A DNA stretch of 64,000 nt from Curtobacterium pusillum (GCF_007680845.1 NZ_VEIY01000002.1:144357-208356); one strand, 5' to 3'; positions 8,073-16,230 are shown, counted from the stretch's first letter. Notes: generated by a model from the letters alone, not told the origin. Numbers and translations: made by a program.

Positions 8073-9428
8073 TCAGCCGGAGGTGGTGTGGTCCTTGCCG
8101 ACCACGCCGACGACCGTCTTGTCGTAGGCAGCAGCGGCTTGCTTCGGCGTCTGCTGACCGGTCATCACCGACTCCATCGCGACCTGGATGGCGTTCGAGA
8201 CCTGCGAGTAGTCACTCGTCGCCGGGCGGAAGTTCGTGTGTTCCACGAGCCCGGAGAAGAACTTGAACGTCGGGTTGGACGCGTCGTAGGTCGGGTCCTC
8301 GGCGACGTCCTTGCGGACGGCGATCTGGCTGTTCTCGATGTCGTACTTCAGCGACCCCTTCTGGTTGAGGAAGGTCGAGATGAAGTCGAACGCGGCCTGC
8401 GGGTCCTTCGAGTTCTTGCCCACTGCGAGGGTCCAGCCGCCGGACATCGAGTTGTAGCCCGGTTCCTGGCCGTTCTGCGTCGGCATCGGCGCCTGACCCA
8501 TGACCTTGGACCAGTCAGCCCACGGCGCGGTGCCGGACTTCAGCCACGTGCCGGACTGCCACGATCCGTCGAGGTCGATCGCGAGCTGGCCCTTGGGGAG
8601 CCAGGTCTGCGCGATCGTCGTGCCGACCTGGCTGTCGAGCGCCTGCTGCGGTGTCGGGCCGAGGCCGCCCTGGTAGACGTCCTTCACGAACTGGAGCGAG
8701 TCCTGGAACTGCTTCGAGTCCGTGACCCACTTCTTGTCCTTGTAGAGCGTGTTGCCGGAGCCGTCCGCGCCGTACAGGAGCATCTCGAAGCCCTGCATCG
8801 TCGACGCCTCGCCCTGGGGCTTGCCCGAGTAGAGGTTGAACGGGATGACGCCCGGGTCCTTCTGCTTGATCGTCTTCGCCGCGGCGAGCACGTCGTCCCA
8901 GGTCTTCGGCTGCCACGGCACGGGCAGGCCGACCTTCTGGAAGATCTCCTTGTTGTACCAGAGGGCCCGGGTGTCGGTGCCCATCGGGATGCCGTAGGTC
9001 TTGCCGTCGACGCCTTCGCCGGCCTGCTTGGCGTTGTCGTAGAACTGGCTCCAGTCCTTCCACTTCGCCGTGTACTTGTCGAGCGGCAGGAGGTAGCCGG
9101 CCTGCGCGTCGGCCTTGATGAGGAAGGTGTCCTCGTACATGACGTCCGGCGCGGTGGCCGGGGCCTTGTTCATGAGGGCGAGCTTCGTGTAGTAGTCGTT
9201 CTCCTGCGCCTGGATCGGCACGAGTTCGACCTTCTTGCCCGGGTTCGCCTTCTCGTACTCCTTCTTGACGACCTTCATCTGGGCGTCGAGCTGCTGGAAG
9301 GCGCCGAACTTCTGGTACGCGATCTTGATCGTGTCGCTCGAGGCGGACCCCGAGCTCGAGCAGCCAGCCAGACCGACGGCGGCGACTGCCACGGCGACGA
9401 GTCCGGCGATGATGCGGGTGCGTTTCAT
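8073..9428 (-). CDS. Extracellular sugar-binding lipoprotein of a CUT1 ABC transporter
   Basis: This 451-aa precursor starts with a basic, hydrophobic signal peptide ending in the lipobox LAGC with the lipidated Cys at residue 23, so the mature protein is tethered outside the membrane. The rest is a solute-binding protein family 1 fold, including VDGKTYGIPMGTDTRALWYN around residue 140. The start is supported by AAAGGAG a few bases upstream of the ATG. It is first in the operon, followed by two permeases and alpha-mannosidase. A mannose-containing oligosaccharide ligand is likely but not provable from sequence. Confidence 0.9.
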   Translation of the reverse strand: MKRTRIIAGLVAVAVAAVGLAGCSSSGSASSDTIKIAYQKFGAFQQLDAQMKVVKKEYEKANPGKKVELVPIQAQENDYYTKLALMNKAPATAPDVMYEDTFLIKADAQAGYLLPLDKYTAKWKDWSQFYDNAKQAGEGVDGKTYGIPMGTDTRALWYNKEIFQKVGLPVPWQPKTWDDVLAAAKTIKQKDPGVIPFNLYSGKPQGEASTMQGFEMLLYGADGSGNTLYKDKKWVTDSKQFQDSLQFVKDVYQGGLGPTPQQALDSQVGTTIAQTWLPKGQLAIDLDGSWQSGTWLKSGTAPWADWSKVMGQAPMPTQNGQEPGYNSMSGGWTLAVGKNSKDPQAAFDFISTFLNQKGSLKYDIENSQIAVRKDVAEDPTYDASNPTFKFFSGLVEHTNFRPATSDYSQVSNAIQVAMESVMTGQQTPKQAAAAYDKTVVGVVGKDHTTSG

Positions 9429-9443
9429 CGGTGCTCCTTTGCA

Positions 9444-9472
9444 CGGGTGATGTCCGCGGGCTCCATCACCCG
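9444..9472 (-). promoter_or_regulatory. Inverted repeat in the 5' leader of the sugar operon
   Basis: Arms CGGGTGATG (9444-9452) and CATCACCCG (9464-9472) are perfect 9-bp complements around an 11-nt loop. They end about 15 bases upstream of the binding-protein start codon. This could be a regulator operator or an mRNA leader hairpin next to the ribosome site. Confidence 0.45.
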
Positions 9473-9497
9473 CGGCGCACAGTTAGTCCACCGTATT

Positions 9498-9515
9498 GAC
9501 TTATTGCTGTCAAGG
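9498..9515 (-). promoter_or_regulatory. Putative -35 box and operator of the sugar operon
   Basis: On the minus strand TTGACA (9515-9510) matches the -35 consensus exactly. It forms one arm of the dyad TTGAC-8 nt-GTCAA, which would suit a repressor. The region is conspicuously AT-rich for this genome. I could not assign a clear -10, so the transcription start is uncertain. A ROK repressor is encoded 4 kb away and is one candidate binder. Confidence 0.4.
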
Positions 9516-9533
9516 CCTTTTTCCCCGGAACCT

Positions 9534-9581
9534 GGTTCCGGACACAGCACCGCGCTCGTTCACGATGCTGTGTCCGGAACC
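9534..9581. terminator. Strong 16-bp hairpin between PhzF-like gene and sugar operon
   Basis: GGTTCCGGACACAGCA (9534-9549) and its exact complement (9566-9581) flank a 16-nt loop, and pairing continues outward with a single mismatch. It lies between the stop of the PhzF-like gene and the promoter of the sugar operon, both on the minus strand. It probably insulates the two transcripts as a U-less terminator. Confidence 0.55.
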
Positions 9582-9619
9582 TGGTGCGCTCGCCGGGCCG
9601 GGACGTCGGTGGGCCGCGG

Positions 9620-10459
9620 TCAGATGCGCGCGGCGCCGCCCGTGACCGTGATGCCGCCCGCGGCGGGCACGTCGACGAGCAGGATGCTCGGGCGCCCGAC
9701 GTGCCGACCCTGGCGGATCACCACGCGGTCGTCCGGCACGACGGCCCCGACCTCGCGCAGGTACGCCCCGGTCGCCGCCGCGGCCGAACCCGTCGCCGGG
9801 TCCTCGGTGATGCGTCCGACCGGGAAGAGGTTGCGCGCCTCGTACTCCAGCGGCCCGGTCCGGTGCAGCACCGTGACGGTCCCGGACCACCCGCCCTCGA
9901 GCATGAGCTCCGCGAGGGGCGCCGGCGCGAAGCGGAACTGGTGGAACAGCTCCTCGTCGGCGAGGACGATCACCGGGTGCCAGTTGCCCGCGAAGGACTC
10001 CAGGACCGGGAACCCCTCGGCGACGTCGTCCGGCACCAGCCCGAGCAGCGCGAACAGCCGGTCCCGCAAGCCCGGGTCGAGGGGTCGCACGCTCGGCTCC
10101 ACGCTCGTCATCGCGACCTGCACACTGCCGTCCGGTGCGGCCGTCGCGTCGAGGGCGACCTCCCCCGCCGCCGTCGTGAACACCCGTCGCCCGAGGCCGT
10201 CCCGCTCCGCCAGGACCACCGCGGTGGCGATCGTGGCGTGGCCGCAGAAGGGGACCTCCGCTCCCGGCGAGAAGTACCGGACCCTCGGGCCGGTCTCCGT
10301 CTCCCCGACGACGAACGCGGTCTCGGGGTAGGCCACGTCGCGGGCGATGGCGAGCATCTCGTCGTCTCGGAGGCCGGCGGCGTCCAGCACGATGCCGGCG
10401 GGGTTGCCACCGCCCGGCTCGGAGGCGAACGCGGTGTACCGGAGGATCTCGACGCTCAT
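9620..10459 (-). CDS. PhzF family isomerase
   Basis: The 279-aa protein carries the family landmarks in order. These are ASEPGGGNPAGIVLD near residue 12, YPETAFVV near 45 with the proposed catalytic Glu, FCGHATIATAVVL near 75, and TGSAAAATGAYL near 225. PhzF-fold proteins are cofactor-independent isomerases/epimerases built from two similar halves. Outside phenazine clusters the substrate is unknown, and no phenazine genes are present here. The ATG at 10459 is the only start consistent with the family N-terminus. It appears to be a single-gene transcript. Confidence 0.88.
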   Translation of the reverse strand: MSVEILRYTAFASEPGGGNPAGIVLDAAGLRDDEMLAIARDVAYPETAFVVGETETGPRVRYFSPGAEVPFCGHATIATAVVLAERDGLGRRVFTTAAGEVALDATAAPDGSVQVAMTSVEPSVRPLDPGLRDRLFALLGLVPDDVAEGFPVLESFAGNWHPVIVLADEELFHQFRFAPAPLAELMLEGGWSGTVTVLHRTGPLEYEARNLFPVGRITEDPATGSAAAATGAYLREVGAVVPDDRVVIRQGRHVGRPSILLVDVPAAGGITVTGGAARI

Positions 10460-10554
10460 GCTGCGACGGTAGCGCCCGGCACGGCTGTCGGGCGCGGGCC
10501 GATCCCCGGCGGGTGGCCTGCGCGGGCGGGGTACCCGGGCTGGTCCGGGTGCGG

Positions 10555-10624
10555 GTCGAACCGGGCGTACCCGGTCGAATCGGGCGTACCTGGCAGAACG
10601 GTTCGACCAGGTACGCCCGATTCC
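10555..10624. repeat. Palindromic intergenic repeat, family 2 (copy B)
   Basis: Two direct copies of the 20-bp unit GTCGAAYCGGGCGTACCYGG (10555-10574 and 10574-10593, overlapping by one base) face an inverted copy at 10605-10624. The inner pair, 10577-10593 with 10607-10623, is a perfect 17-bp stem with a 13-nt loop. Copy A at 2752-2830 has the mirror layout of one left and two right units. It lies upstream of the PhzF-like gene in noncoding DNA. Confidence 0.75.
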
Positions 10625-10655
10625 GTAAGCCACGCCCGGTTCCGCCCGGGGACAC

Positions 10656-10703
10656 GACGGACGGGAGGCGCGGTGCCAGCCCGCACCGCGCCTCCAGACC
10701 GTC
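10656..10703 (-). terminator. Family 1 palindrome at the end of the lamin-tail gene
   Basis: A 21-bp stem with two mismatches (10656-10676 with 10683-10703) and a 6-nt loop carries the GGAGGCGCGGTGC core. It begins six bases past the stop codon of the minus-strand surface-protein gene, a position typical of a terminator. Confidence 0.65.
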
Positions 10704-10709
10704 AGGCGG

Positions 10710-13124
10710 TCACGCAGCCGCGCGCACCCCGCGGCGGCGCCGGACGACCAGCACGCCCGCGCCGGCGGCCACGAGCAGTAGCGCCGCGGCGAGCCCTCCC
10801 GTCAGGTCCGCACCCGTGAACGCCAACTCCCCCGTCACCGGGTCGATCGTGATCGCCGTCCACCCGATCAACGACCCGTCAGCAGCCGTCACCGCCAACC
10901 GGTGCGCACCGGCCGTGGCATCAGCGGGGATCGTCACCCGCACCGTCCCGTCCGCAGCGACCGTCACCGTGCCGAGCAACGTCGGCTCGGAGAACAACCA
11001 CACACTGACCCGCTGCCCCGCGAACGCCGCACCAACCCCGACCGTGATCGTCTCCCCCGGACGAGCCGACGCCGGCGCCGACACCGAACCACGGTTCCCG
11101 GCCGTCAGCGACGACTCCGACGGCGAAACCGGTGACGTAACCGGAACCGGAACCGCACCCGCGCCACCACCCGGCGTCGGAACCGGCGTCGGGGTCGGCG
11201 TCGAGCCCCCACCTCCCGGAGTCCCACCACCAGGAGCACCGCCATCACCACCGCCGTCACCACCGCCGTCACCGGGCGCGGAGGACTCGCACGGGTACGT
11301 CCCGGTCCGGAACGAGAACCCGTCGGTGTCGTTGTCGTCGGCGTAGAAGGTCGCCCGCGCCCCGTCCGTGCAGACGCCCGAGATCGCGAAGCCCTCGTTC
11401 GCCAGGGTCCGGTCGGCCGCCGAGGGTGCTTCGTACACGGTCGTCGCACTGAACGCACCGTCGGTCACCTCGTAGAGCGCCGTCCGACCGGAGCAGGCGT
11501 CGTCGCAGACCACCCAGAGCGCGTCGAGCGTCGGGTCGAACTGGACGTCCGCGACGACGGCGAACGGCGTCGTGATCGTGGCGACGCGCTGGAACGAACC
11601 GTCGTCCATGAGGGCGTAGGCGTACACGCTCGCGGTCCCCTCGACCCCGACGACGAACAGCCCGCCGCCGTGCCCCGCGTACGTCGACGGCGAGTACGCG
11701 GCACCGGTGTGCTCGTCCGCGAAGCCGTGTGCGGTGAGCCAGGAGTCGGGGATCCAGGTGACGCCCTCGAGGCCGGCGTTCGCGCCGAGCCCCGGGAAGT
11801 CCGCCGCAAGGTTCCACTCGTCGGTGGCGTCCAGCGTCTTCTGGGATCCGTCGGTCGTGGCGAAGCGCAGCACCGCGGGGCGGCTGGTCCCGGACACGTC
11901 GTTGTCCCGCTCGGTCGACACGTACACGGCGCCGGGGTCGTCCGAGGTCACGGTCACGCCCTCGGCGTCCGGGGTACCCGATCCGTCGGCGTAGTGCAGC
12001 TCGGTGCCCGATGTGTTCGACGGCGCCCAGCCGCCCTTGCCGTCCGAGAGGATCCGGTAGAGCAGGCCGTCGCCGTTCTGCACGGCCCAGAGCTGCCCCG
12101 GCGACGAGGACGAGGACGTCGACGGAGTGGCCTCCGTCCAGTCGATCCCGCTCAGGTCGCCGGTGAAGGTGTCCTCGTCGTCGAGCACGGTCTCGTCCGG
12201 GCCGCCGGGCCAGGCCTCGGCCGTGACGACCCCGGCGAACCGGTTCGCAGCGCCCTTCGTCGGCGCGGACGTGTCGGCGAACGCCCCGGTCCCGTCGGGG
12301 TTCCGGCCGTACGTCGAGGCGGCGTGTGCGGTCCACTGGTACGAGTCGACGAGCTGGCCGCGGGGGTCGAAGAGCCGAGCGGCGTCGGCCTTCCCCAGCC
12401 CGAAGCCGAAGTCGGCTTCGTCCAGCACGGTGAAGCCACCCGGTGCGACGGTCGTGCCCGCGGGGATCGTGTACGCGTGGTCGTCCTCGCTGTCCTCGAA
12501 GACGTACCCGCCGAGGTCGACGGTGGTCGTGCCGACGTTCGTCAGCTCCACCCAGTCGCCCGGGGTGCCGCCGTCGGACTCGACCTCGTTGATGCGCACC
12601 GGCGAGGAGCAGTCGTTCGCCGCACCCTTCGTCGACGCGGTGGTGTCCACGAGTGCGCCGGTGCCGTCCGGGCAGCGGCCGTACGTCACCGCCGCGTGTG
12701 CCGTCCACGAGTACCGGAGCACGAGTGTGCCGGACCGGTCGTACACCCGAGCGGTGTCCGCTCCGCCGAGCCCGAAGGTGAACCCGGGACTCGTGCCCGA
12801 GGCGCCGTCGATGACGAAGTACCCGCCCGCGGCGATCGTCGAGCCGGCCGGCAGGAGGTACGGGTCGTGCGAGCTGTCGTCGTCGAGGAACGCGTAGCCG
12901 GACAGGTCGATCGCCGTCGTCGAGGTGTTCTTGAGTTCGACCCAGTCGGTGTCGTCGCCGTTCGACTCGACCTCGTTGACGACGAGGCCGTTCGCGGCAG
13001 CGGCCCCGACGGAGGGGTCGTCGTCACCGACGGCAGCGGTGGCGGGCGTCGCGGTCAGCAGGCAGGTCGCGACGACGAGACCGGCGGCGATCGATGCGCC
13101 GGTGCGCAGGGCTCGGGGGTGCAT
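10710..13124 (-). CDS. Sortase-anchored surface protein with two lamin-tail domains
   Basis: The 804-aa precursor has an N-terminal signal peptide (RTGASIAAGLVVATCLL, cleaved near ATPATAA). Two lamin-tail domains follow at about residues 43-145 and 150-260, with repeated NEVESNG/NEVESDG and DWVEL motifs. A large propeller-like region (about 300-610, with LEGVTWIPDSW and DVQFDPTLDALWVVCDD) comes next, then a Gly/Pro/Thr linker. A C-terminal Ig-like segment precedes LAFTG near 767, a hydrophobic stretch and an RRRR tail. LAxTG plus membrane span and basic tail is a class E sortase signal, so it should be wall-linked. The start is fixed by GGAGG eight bases upstream. The exact role is unknown; related proteins sometimes pair with nucleases or phosphatases. 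Confidence 0.8.
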   Translation of the reverse strand: MHPRALRTGASIAAGLVVATCLLTATPATAAVGDDDPSVGAAAANGLVVNEVESNGDDTDWVELKNTSTTAIDLSGYAFLDDDSSHDPYLLPAGSTIAAGGYFVIDGASGTSPGFTFGLGGADTARVYDRSGTLVLRYSWTAHAAVTYGRCPDGTGALVDTTASTKGAANDCSSPVRINEVESDGGTPGDWVELTNVGTTTVDLGGYVFEDSEDDHAYTIPAGTTVAPGGFTVLDEADFGFGLGKADAARLFDPRGQLVDSYQWTAHAASTYGRNPDGTGAFADTSAPTKGAANRFAGVVTAEAWPGGPDETVLDDEDTFTGDLSGIDWTEATPSTSSSSSPGQLWAVQNGDGLLYRILSDGKGGWAPSNTSGTELHYADGSGTPDAEGVTVTSDDPGAVYVSTERDNDVSGTSRPAVLRFATTDGSQKTLDATDEWNLAADFPGLGANAGLEGVTWIPDSWLTAHGFADEHTGAAYSPSTYAGHGGGLFVVGVEGTASVYAYALMDDGSFQRVATITTPFAVVADVQFDPTLDALWVVCDDACSGRTALYEVTDGAFSATTVYEAPSAADRTLANEGFAISGVCTDGARATFYADDNDTDGFSFRTGTYPCESSAPGDGGGDGGGDGGAPGGGTPGGGGSTPTPTPVPTPGGGAGAVPVPVTSPVSPSESSLTAGNRGSVSAPASARPGETITVGVGAAFAGQRVSVWLFSEPTLLGTVTVAADGTVRVTIPADATAGAHRLAVTAADGSLIGWTAITIDPVTGELAFTGADLTGGLAAALLLVAAGAGVLVVRRRRGVRAAA

Positions 13125-13244
13125 GCGGAGTCCTCCGGAGGACGTGAGGGGGCGGGTACCTGCACGACTGTTCAGCACCCGGGCGTCCGGCCGGTGGCGA
13201 CCAGGTGAACGACGGGTGTCGCGGGTCCGGAGCGCACCCGACGA

Positions 13245-13288
13245 CGGACGGGAGGCACGGCGCGGGCCCGCCCCGCGCCTCCCGTCCG
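13245..13288 (-). terminator. Family 1 palindrome downstream of the ROK gene
   Basis: Abutting 22-bp arms (13245-13266 and 13267-13288) pair with two mismatches and contain the ACGGGAGGCACGG core. The hairpin starts about 40 bases after the ROK stop codon and probably terminates that transcript upstream of the surface-protein gene. Confidence 0.6.
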
Positions 13289-13327
13289 GCGGTGGTCGCG
13301 ACCACCCCCGGACGCACGCCGGTCGTG

Positions 13328-14569
13328 TCAGCGCCGGATGAGGAGCGCGCTGGCGCGCGGCGACAGCGCCGCGTCGAGCACGAGGCAGGCGGCGCCGACG
13401 GCGGCGACGTCCGCGCCGCGATCACTCTCGTCGACGACCACCGGGTGCTTCGGCACCAACAGCGGCGACTCGACGATCGCTGCCCGGGCCGCCGGCAGCG
13501 CCGCCCTCGCCACCCGTGACCAGAACGGCCCGCCGAACACCACGCGGTCGATGTCGAGCAGGTTCACGATGAGCACGACCGCGTTGCCCATGACGGTGCC
13601 GGCGTCCTCGGCGAGGCCGATCGCCACGGGGTCCCCCGACTCGATGGCCGAGGCGAGGCCGTCCCACGCGCGGTCCACCGACTCGACGTCCGACGGAGCT
13701 TCGAGCGGGAGTCCGCGGCTCCGCGCGATCTGCACCAGACGGTCCGGCGCGACGGCGGCGCCGACCTCACCCCGGGAGCCGGCACTGTCCGGCGTCCCGG
13801 CGAGCGCTCCCTGGTCGACCATGATGTGCCCGGCGTCGCCCGCGTTCGACCCGACACCGCGCACGGGCTCGTGGTCGACCGCGAGTCCCACGCCGAAGCC
13901 GGTGCCGAAGTAGACGAACGCGAAGTTCCGCGCCGAGGACTCCCCCGCCAGGAACATCTCGCCGACGACCGCCGCTGTGACGTCCTTCTCGAGCAGCACC
14001 GGGTAGCCCGTCGCGTCGGCGAGCGCGTCGCGGAGCGGCACGTCGCGCCAGCGCGGCAGGAACGGCGGGTCGAGCACGACGCCGGCGTCGACGTCGATCG
14101 GCCCCGGGCTGGCGATGCCGACCCCGAGCACGGCGTCCACGTCGACCTGCGCGTCGGACACCAACCCGTCGACGGCGCTCGCGATGGTCCGGACGACCTC
14201 GGACGGATCATCGGCGGTCGGCGTCGACGTCGTGGTCGAGGCGACCACGGTCCCCGCGAGGTCGAGCAGCACGTACGTCACGACCGCGGGGTCGACGTGC
14301 ACCCCGACCGCGTACCGACTGCTGGCCTCGAGCCGGAGGATCGTCCGGGGCTTGCCGCGCCCGGACACCACGGTGCCGGACTCCGCGATCATCCCCGCCT
14401 CGATGAGGAACCGCGTGACGTTCGACACGGTCTGGGCGCTGAGACCGGTGCGGGAGGCGAGCTCCACCCGGCTGAGCCCGTCGGGTGAGCGACGGACCGC
14501 GTCGAGCACGACGGTGCGGTTGAACCCACCGATCGACGGGAGGTTCGCCCCGCGCCGGTGTTCTGCCAT
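13328..14569 (-). CDS. ROK family transcriptional regulator
   Basis: This 413-aa protein couples a winged helix-turn-helix (residues about 15-75, LSRVELASRTGLSAQTVSNV) to a ROK sugar-kinase-like domain. The latter shows ASPGPIDVDAG and YFGTGFGVGLAVD in the nucleotide/sugar fold. The usual cysteine cluster (CxCGxxGCxE) after GHIMVD is missing, so the structural zinc site of many ROK repressors is lost. ROK regulators commonly repress sugar-uptake operons. The binding-protein/permease/mannosidase operon 4 kb downstream is the nearest candidate target, but nothing in the sequence proves it. Confidence 0.88.
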   Translation of the reverse strand: MAEHRRGANLPSIGGFNRTVVLDAVRRSPDGLSRVELASRTGLSAQTVSNVTRFLIEAGMIAESGTVVSGRGKPRTILRLEASSRYAVGVHVDPAVVTYVLLDLAGTVVASTTTSTPTADDPSEVVRTIASAVDGLVSDAQVDVDAVLGVGIASPGPIDVDAGVVLDPPFLPRWRDVPLRDALADATGYPVLLEKDVTAAVVGEMFLAGESSARNFAFVYFGTGFGVGLAVDHEPVRGVGSNAGDAGHIMVDQGALAGTPDSAGSRGEVGAAVAPDRLVQIARSRGLPLEAPSDVESVDRAWDGLASAIESGDPVAIGLAEDAGTVMGNAVVLIVNLLDIDRVVFGGPFWSRVARAALPAARAAIVESPLLVPKHPVVVDESDRGADVAAVGAACLVLDAALSPRASALLIRR

Positions 14570-14677
14570 GCCGCGACCATACCGCGCTGCTGCACGCCGC
14601 CGGGCGCGACAACGGTGCGGTATCGGTCTCTGCGGCTTGCTGGCCCCCGCACGGGTCGCACGGATACCCTGAGCGAC

Positions 14678-15133
14678 ATGACGGACCTCCGCCTCGAAGA
14701 ACTCTCCGCGTCGACCGCTGCGGCGGCCAACTCCCTGACGCTCAAGCCCGGTCAGGAGCAGTTCGTGCAGCCGACGACGTACGCGGTCGCGGAGTCCGAC
14801 GTGAAGCCGAGTTCGGCGTGGACCCGCGTGGTCCTCGACGGTGACGAGGTCGTCGGCATGATCATCGGCACCTTCGACGAGGACAACTCCGAGGAAGAAC
14901 TCCGGAGCGCGATCTGGCGCGTGAACGTGTCGGCGTCGGCGCAGGGTCGCGGGGTCGGCCGGTTCGCGGTGCACGGTCTGGCGGACGAAGCCCGCAGCCG
15001 GGGCCTCGAGCGCCTGACGGTCGTGTACGAGCCCGGTGGCGACGACAGCCCGGAACCGTTCTTCCGCGCGGTGGGGTTCGAGGTCGTCCGGGAGACCCAG
15101 TACGGCGACCACTTCGCGGTCCTGACGCTCTAG
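14678..15133 (+). CDS. GNAT family N-acetyltransferase
   Basis: The 151-aa enzyme has the GNAT fold. The acetyl-CoA binding motif QGRGVGRFAVHGL lies around residues 89-101 and a C-terminal FFRAVGFEVV strand-helix is typical of the family. The acceptor substrate cannot be deduced. The ATG at 14678 was chosen because upstream in-frame sequence overlaps the divergent ROK gene and is not conserved-looking. The next gene starts two bases after its stop, so the two are likely one operon. Confidence 0.85.
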   Translation: MTDLRLEELSASTAAAANSLTLKPGQEQFVQPTTYAVAESDVKPSSAWTRVVLDGDEVVGMIIGTFDEDNSEEELRSAIWRVNVSASAQGRGVGRFAVHGLADEARSRGLERLTVVYEPGGDDSPEPFFRAVGFEVVRETQYGDHFAVLTL

Positions 15134-15135
15134 CC

Positions 15136-15510
15136 GTGCCCGCGGACGCAGCCGAAGGCGAGGCCGGCGCGGCCGACGGCTTCGGTGACGCCGGCGACTT
15201 CGGCGCTGCAGTCGCCGAGGTCGTCCGGCTCATCCCGCCCGGGCACGTGATGACCTACGGCGACGTCGCGGCGGCCCTCGGCTCCCGGGCGTCGCGTGCG
15301 GTCGGCAAGGTCATGGCGCACGAGGGCTCCGACCTCCCGTGGTGGCGGGTGGTCCGGTCCGGCGGCCTGCCCCCGGTCCACCACGAAGCCCGCGCGCACG
15401 AGCACTACCGCGCCGAGGGGACGCCGCTCGTGCAGGGCGCGACGGCCTGGAGGATCGACATGCGTCGGGCGCGCTGGTCACCGACCACGGACGCCGACGA
15501 CCCGTTCTGA
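15136..15510 (+). CDS. Alkyltransferase-like protein (MGMT family, no active-site cysteine)
   Basis: This 124-aa protein matches the DNA-binding domain of O6-alkylguanine-DNA alkyltransferases, with helix-turn-helix around TYGDVAAALGSRASRAVGKV. Where true transferases have PCHRVV it has PWWRVV, so the methyl-accepting cysteine is replaced by Trp. That defines the ATL group, which binds O6-alkylguanine and hands it to nucleotide excision repair. It starts with GTG two bases after the GNAT gene. An acidic N-terminal tail of about 25 residues is probably dispensable. Confidence 0.85.
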   Translation: MPADAAEGEAGAADGFGDAGDFGAAVAEVVRLIPPGHVMTYGDVAAALGSRASRAVGKVMAHEGSDLPWWRVVRSGGLPPVHHEARAHEHYRAEGTPLVQGATAWRIDMRRARWSPTTDADDPF

Positions 15511-15518
15511 CGCCGACG

Positions 15519-16103
15519 TCAGCGCACCGGCTGCGCCGGTTCGACCGTCTCCGACGCCGGCCCGAGCTCGCGGATGCGCTTCGCGGGCACGCCGCCGTAC
15601 ACACCGCCCGACCGCAGCGTCCCCCGCACGACCGCGCCAGCAGCCACGACCACGTCGTCCTCGATCACGGTCCCGGGCAGGACGGTGGCCCGGGCGCCGA
15701 TCCACACGCGCTTCCCGATCCGCACCGGCCGGCCCTCCGGTGTGCGGTTCCACTGCCCCGCCCCGTCGAAGCCGTGGTGGCTGGTGATGATGAGCACGTC
15801 CATGCCGATCGAGGTGTCGTCACCGATGGACACCGGCGCGATGGCCTCGACGGACACCCGCTTGTTGCAGAAGACCCCGTGGCCGATCGTCAGGTTCCGC
15901 GCGGACCCCGCGAGGGCGAACCCGATCCCCGGTCCCGATCCGACGTGGGCGCCCGCGGCGAGGAGCATCGCCCGCCGCGCCACCCCGGGCAGCAGCGGCG
16001 AGCCGAGCACGCTCGTGAACACGATGTGCTCGAGCCCGTAGAGCAGGTCCTGGCGGAGGCGTGCAGCCGCTCCGGATGCGGTCGTGGTGGTGTGCTCGGT
16101 CAC
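15519..16103 (-). CDS. Hexapeptide-repeat acyltransferase (maltose/galactoside O-acetyltransferase-like)
   Basis: The 194-aa protein shows left-handed beta-helix repeats (for example IGDDTSIGMDVLI, IGKRVWIGARATVLPGTVIEDDVVVAAGAVV). HH in ITSHHGFDG sits where the catalytic His of NodL/LacA-type O-acetyltransferases lies. The C-terminal GGVPAKRIREL is typical. It would move an acetyl group from acetyl-CoA to a sugar or cell-envelope glycan; the substrate is unknown. It uses a GTG start at 16103 and converges with the ATL gene, 8 bp between stops. Confidence 0.82.
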   Translation of the reverse strand: MTEHTTTTASGAAARLRQDLLYGLEHIVFTSVLGSPLLPGVARRAMLLAAGAHVGSGPGIGFALAGSARNLTIGHGVFCNKRVSVEAIAPVSIGDDTSIGMDVLIITSHHGFDGAGQWNRTPEGRPVRIGKRVWIGARATVLPGTVIEDDVVVAAGAVVRGTLRSGGVYGGVPAKRIRELGPASETVEPAQPVR

Positions 16104-16190
16104 AGGGGAACGATAGGACGGCCCGAGCCTGCTGCGAGGAAGTCTTGCGGCTTCCCCACCGGCGATGCGGGATCACCCGACGGCGTCCGC

Positions 16191-16230
16191 CCTCAGGCGT
16201 CGAAGCGGGCCCTCAGGCGTCGAAGCGCGC
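16191..16230. repeat. 20-bp tandem duplication across a stop codon
   Basis: CCTCAGGCGTCGAAGCGGGC (16191-16210) is followed directly by a near-identical copy (16211-16230, one difference). The second copy encodes the C-terminal FDA and stop of the DUF805 gene on the minus strand; the first lies just beyond the stop. It looks like a recent slippage event. Confidence 0.7.

Noticed and set aside
9620..10459. PhzF plus a PNPOx-family protein as a hint of phenazine synthesis
   Set aside because: The two genes are 25 kb apart and none of PhzA/B, D, E or other cluster genes is present. PhzF-fold proteins are common outside such clusters.
15136..15510. Functional O6-methylguanine-DNA methyltransferase
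   Set aside because: The catalytic PCHRV cysteine is replaced by Trp, so direct methyl transfer is not possible.
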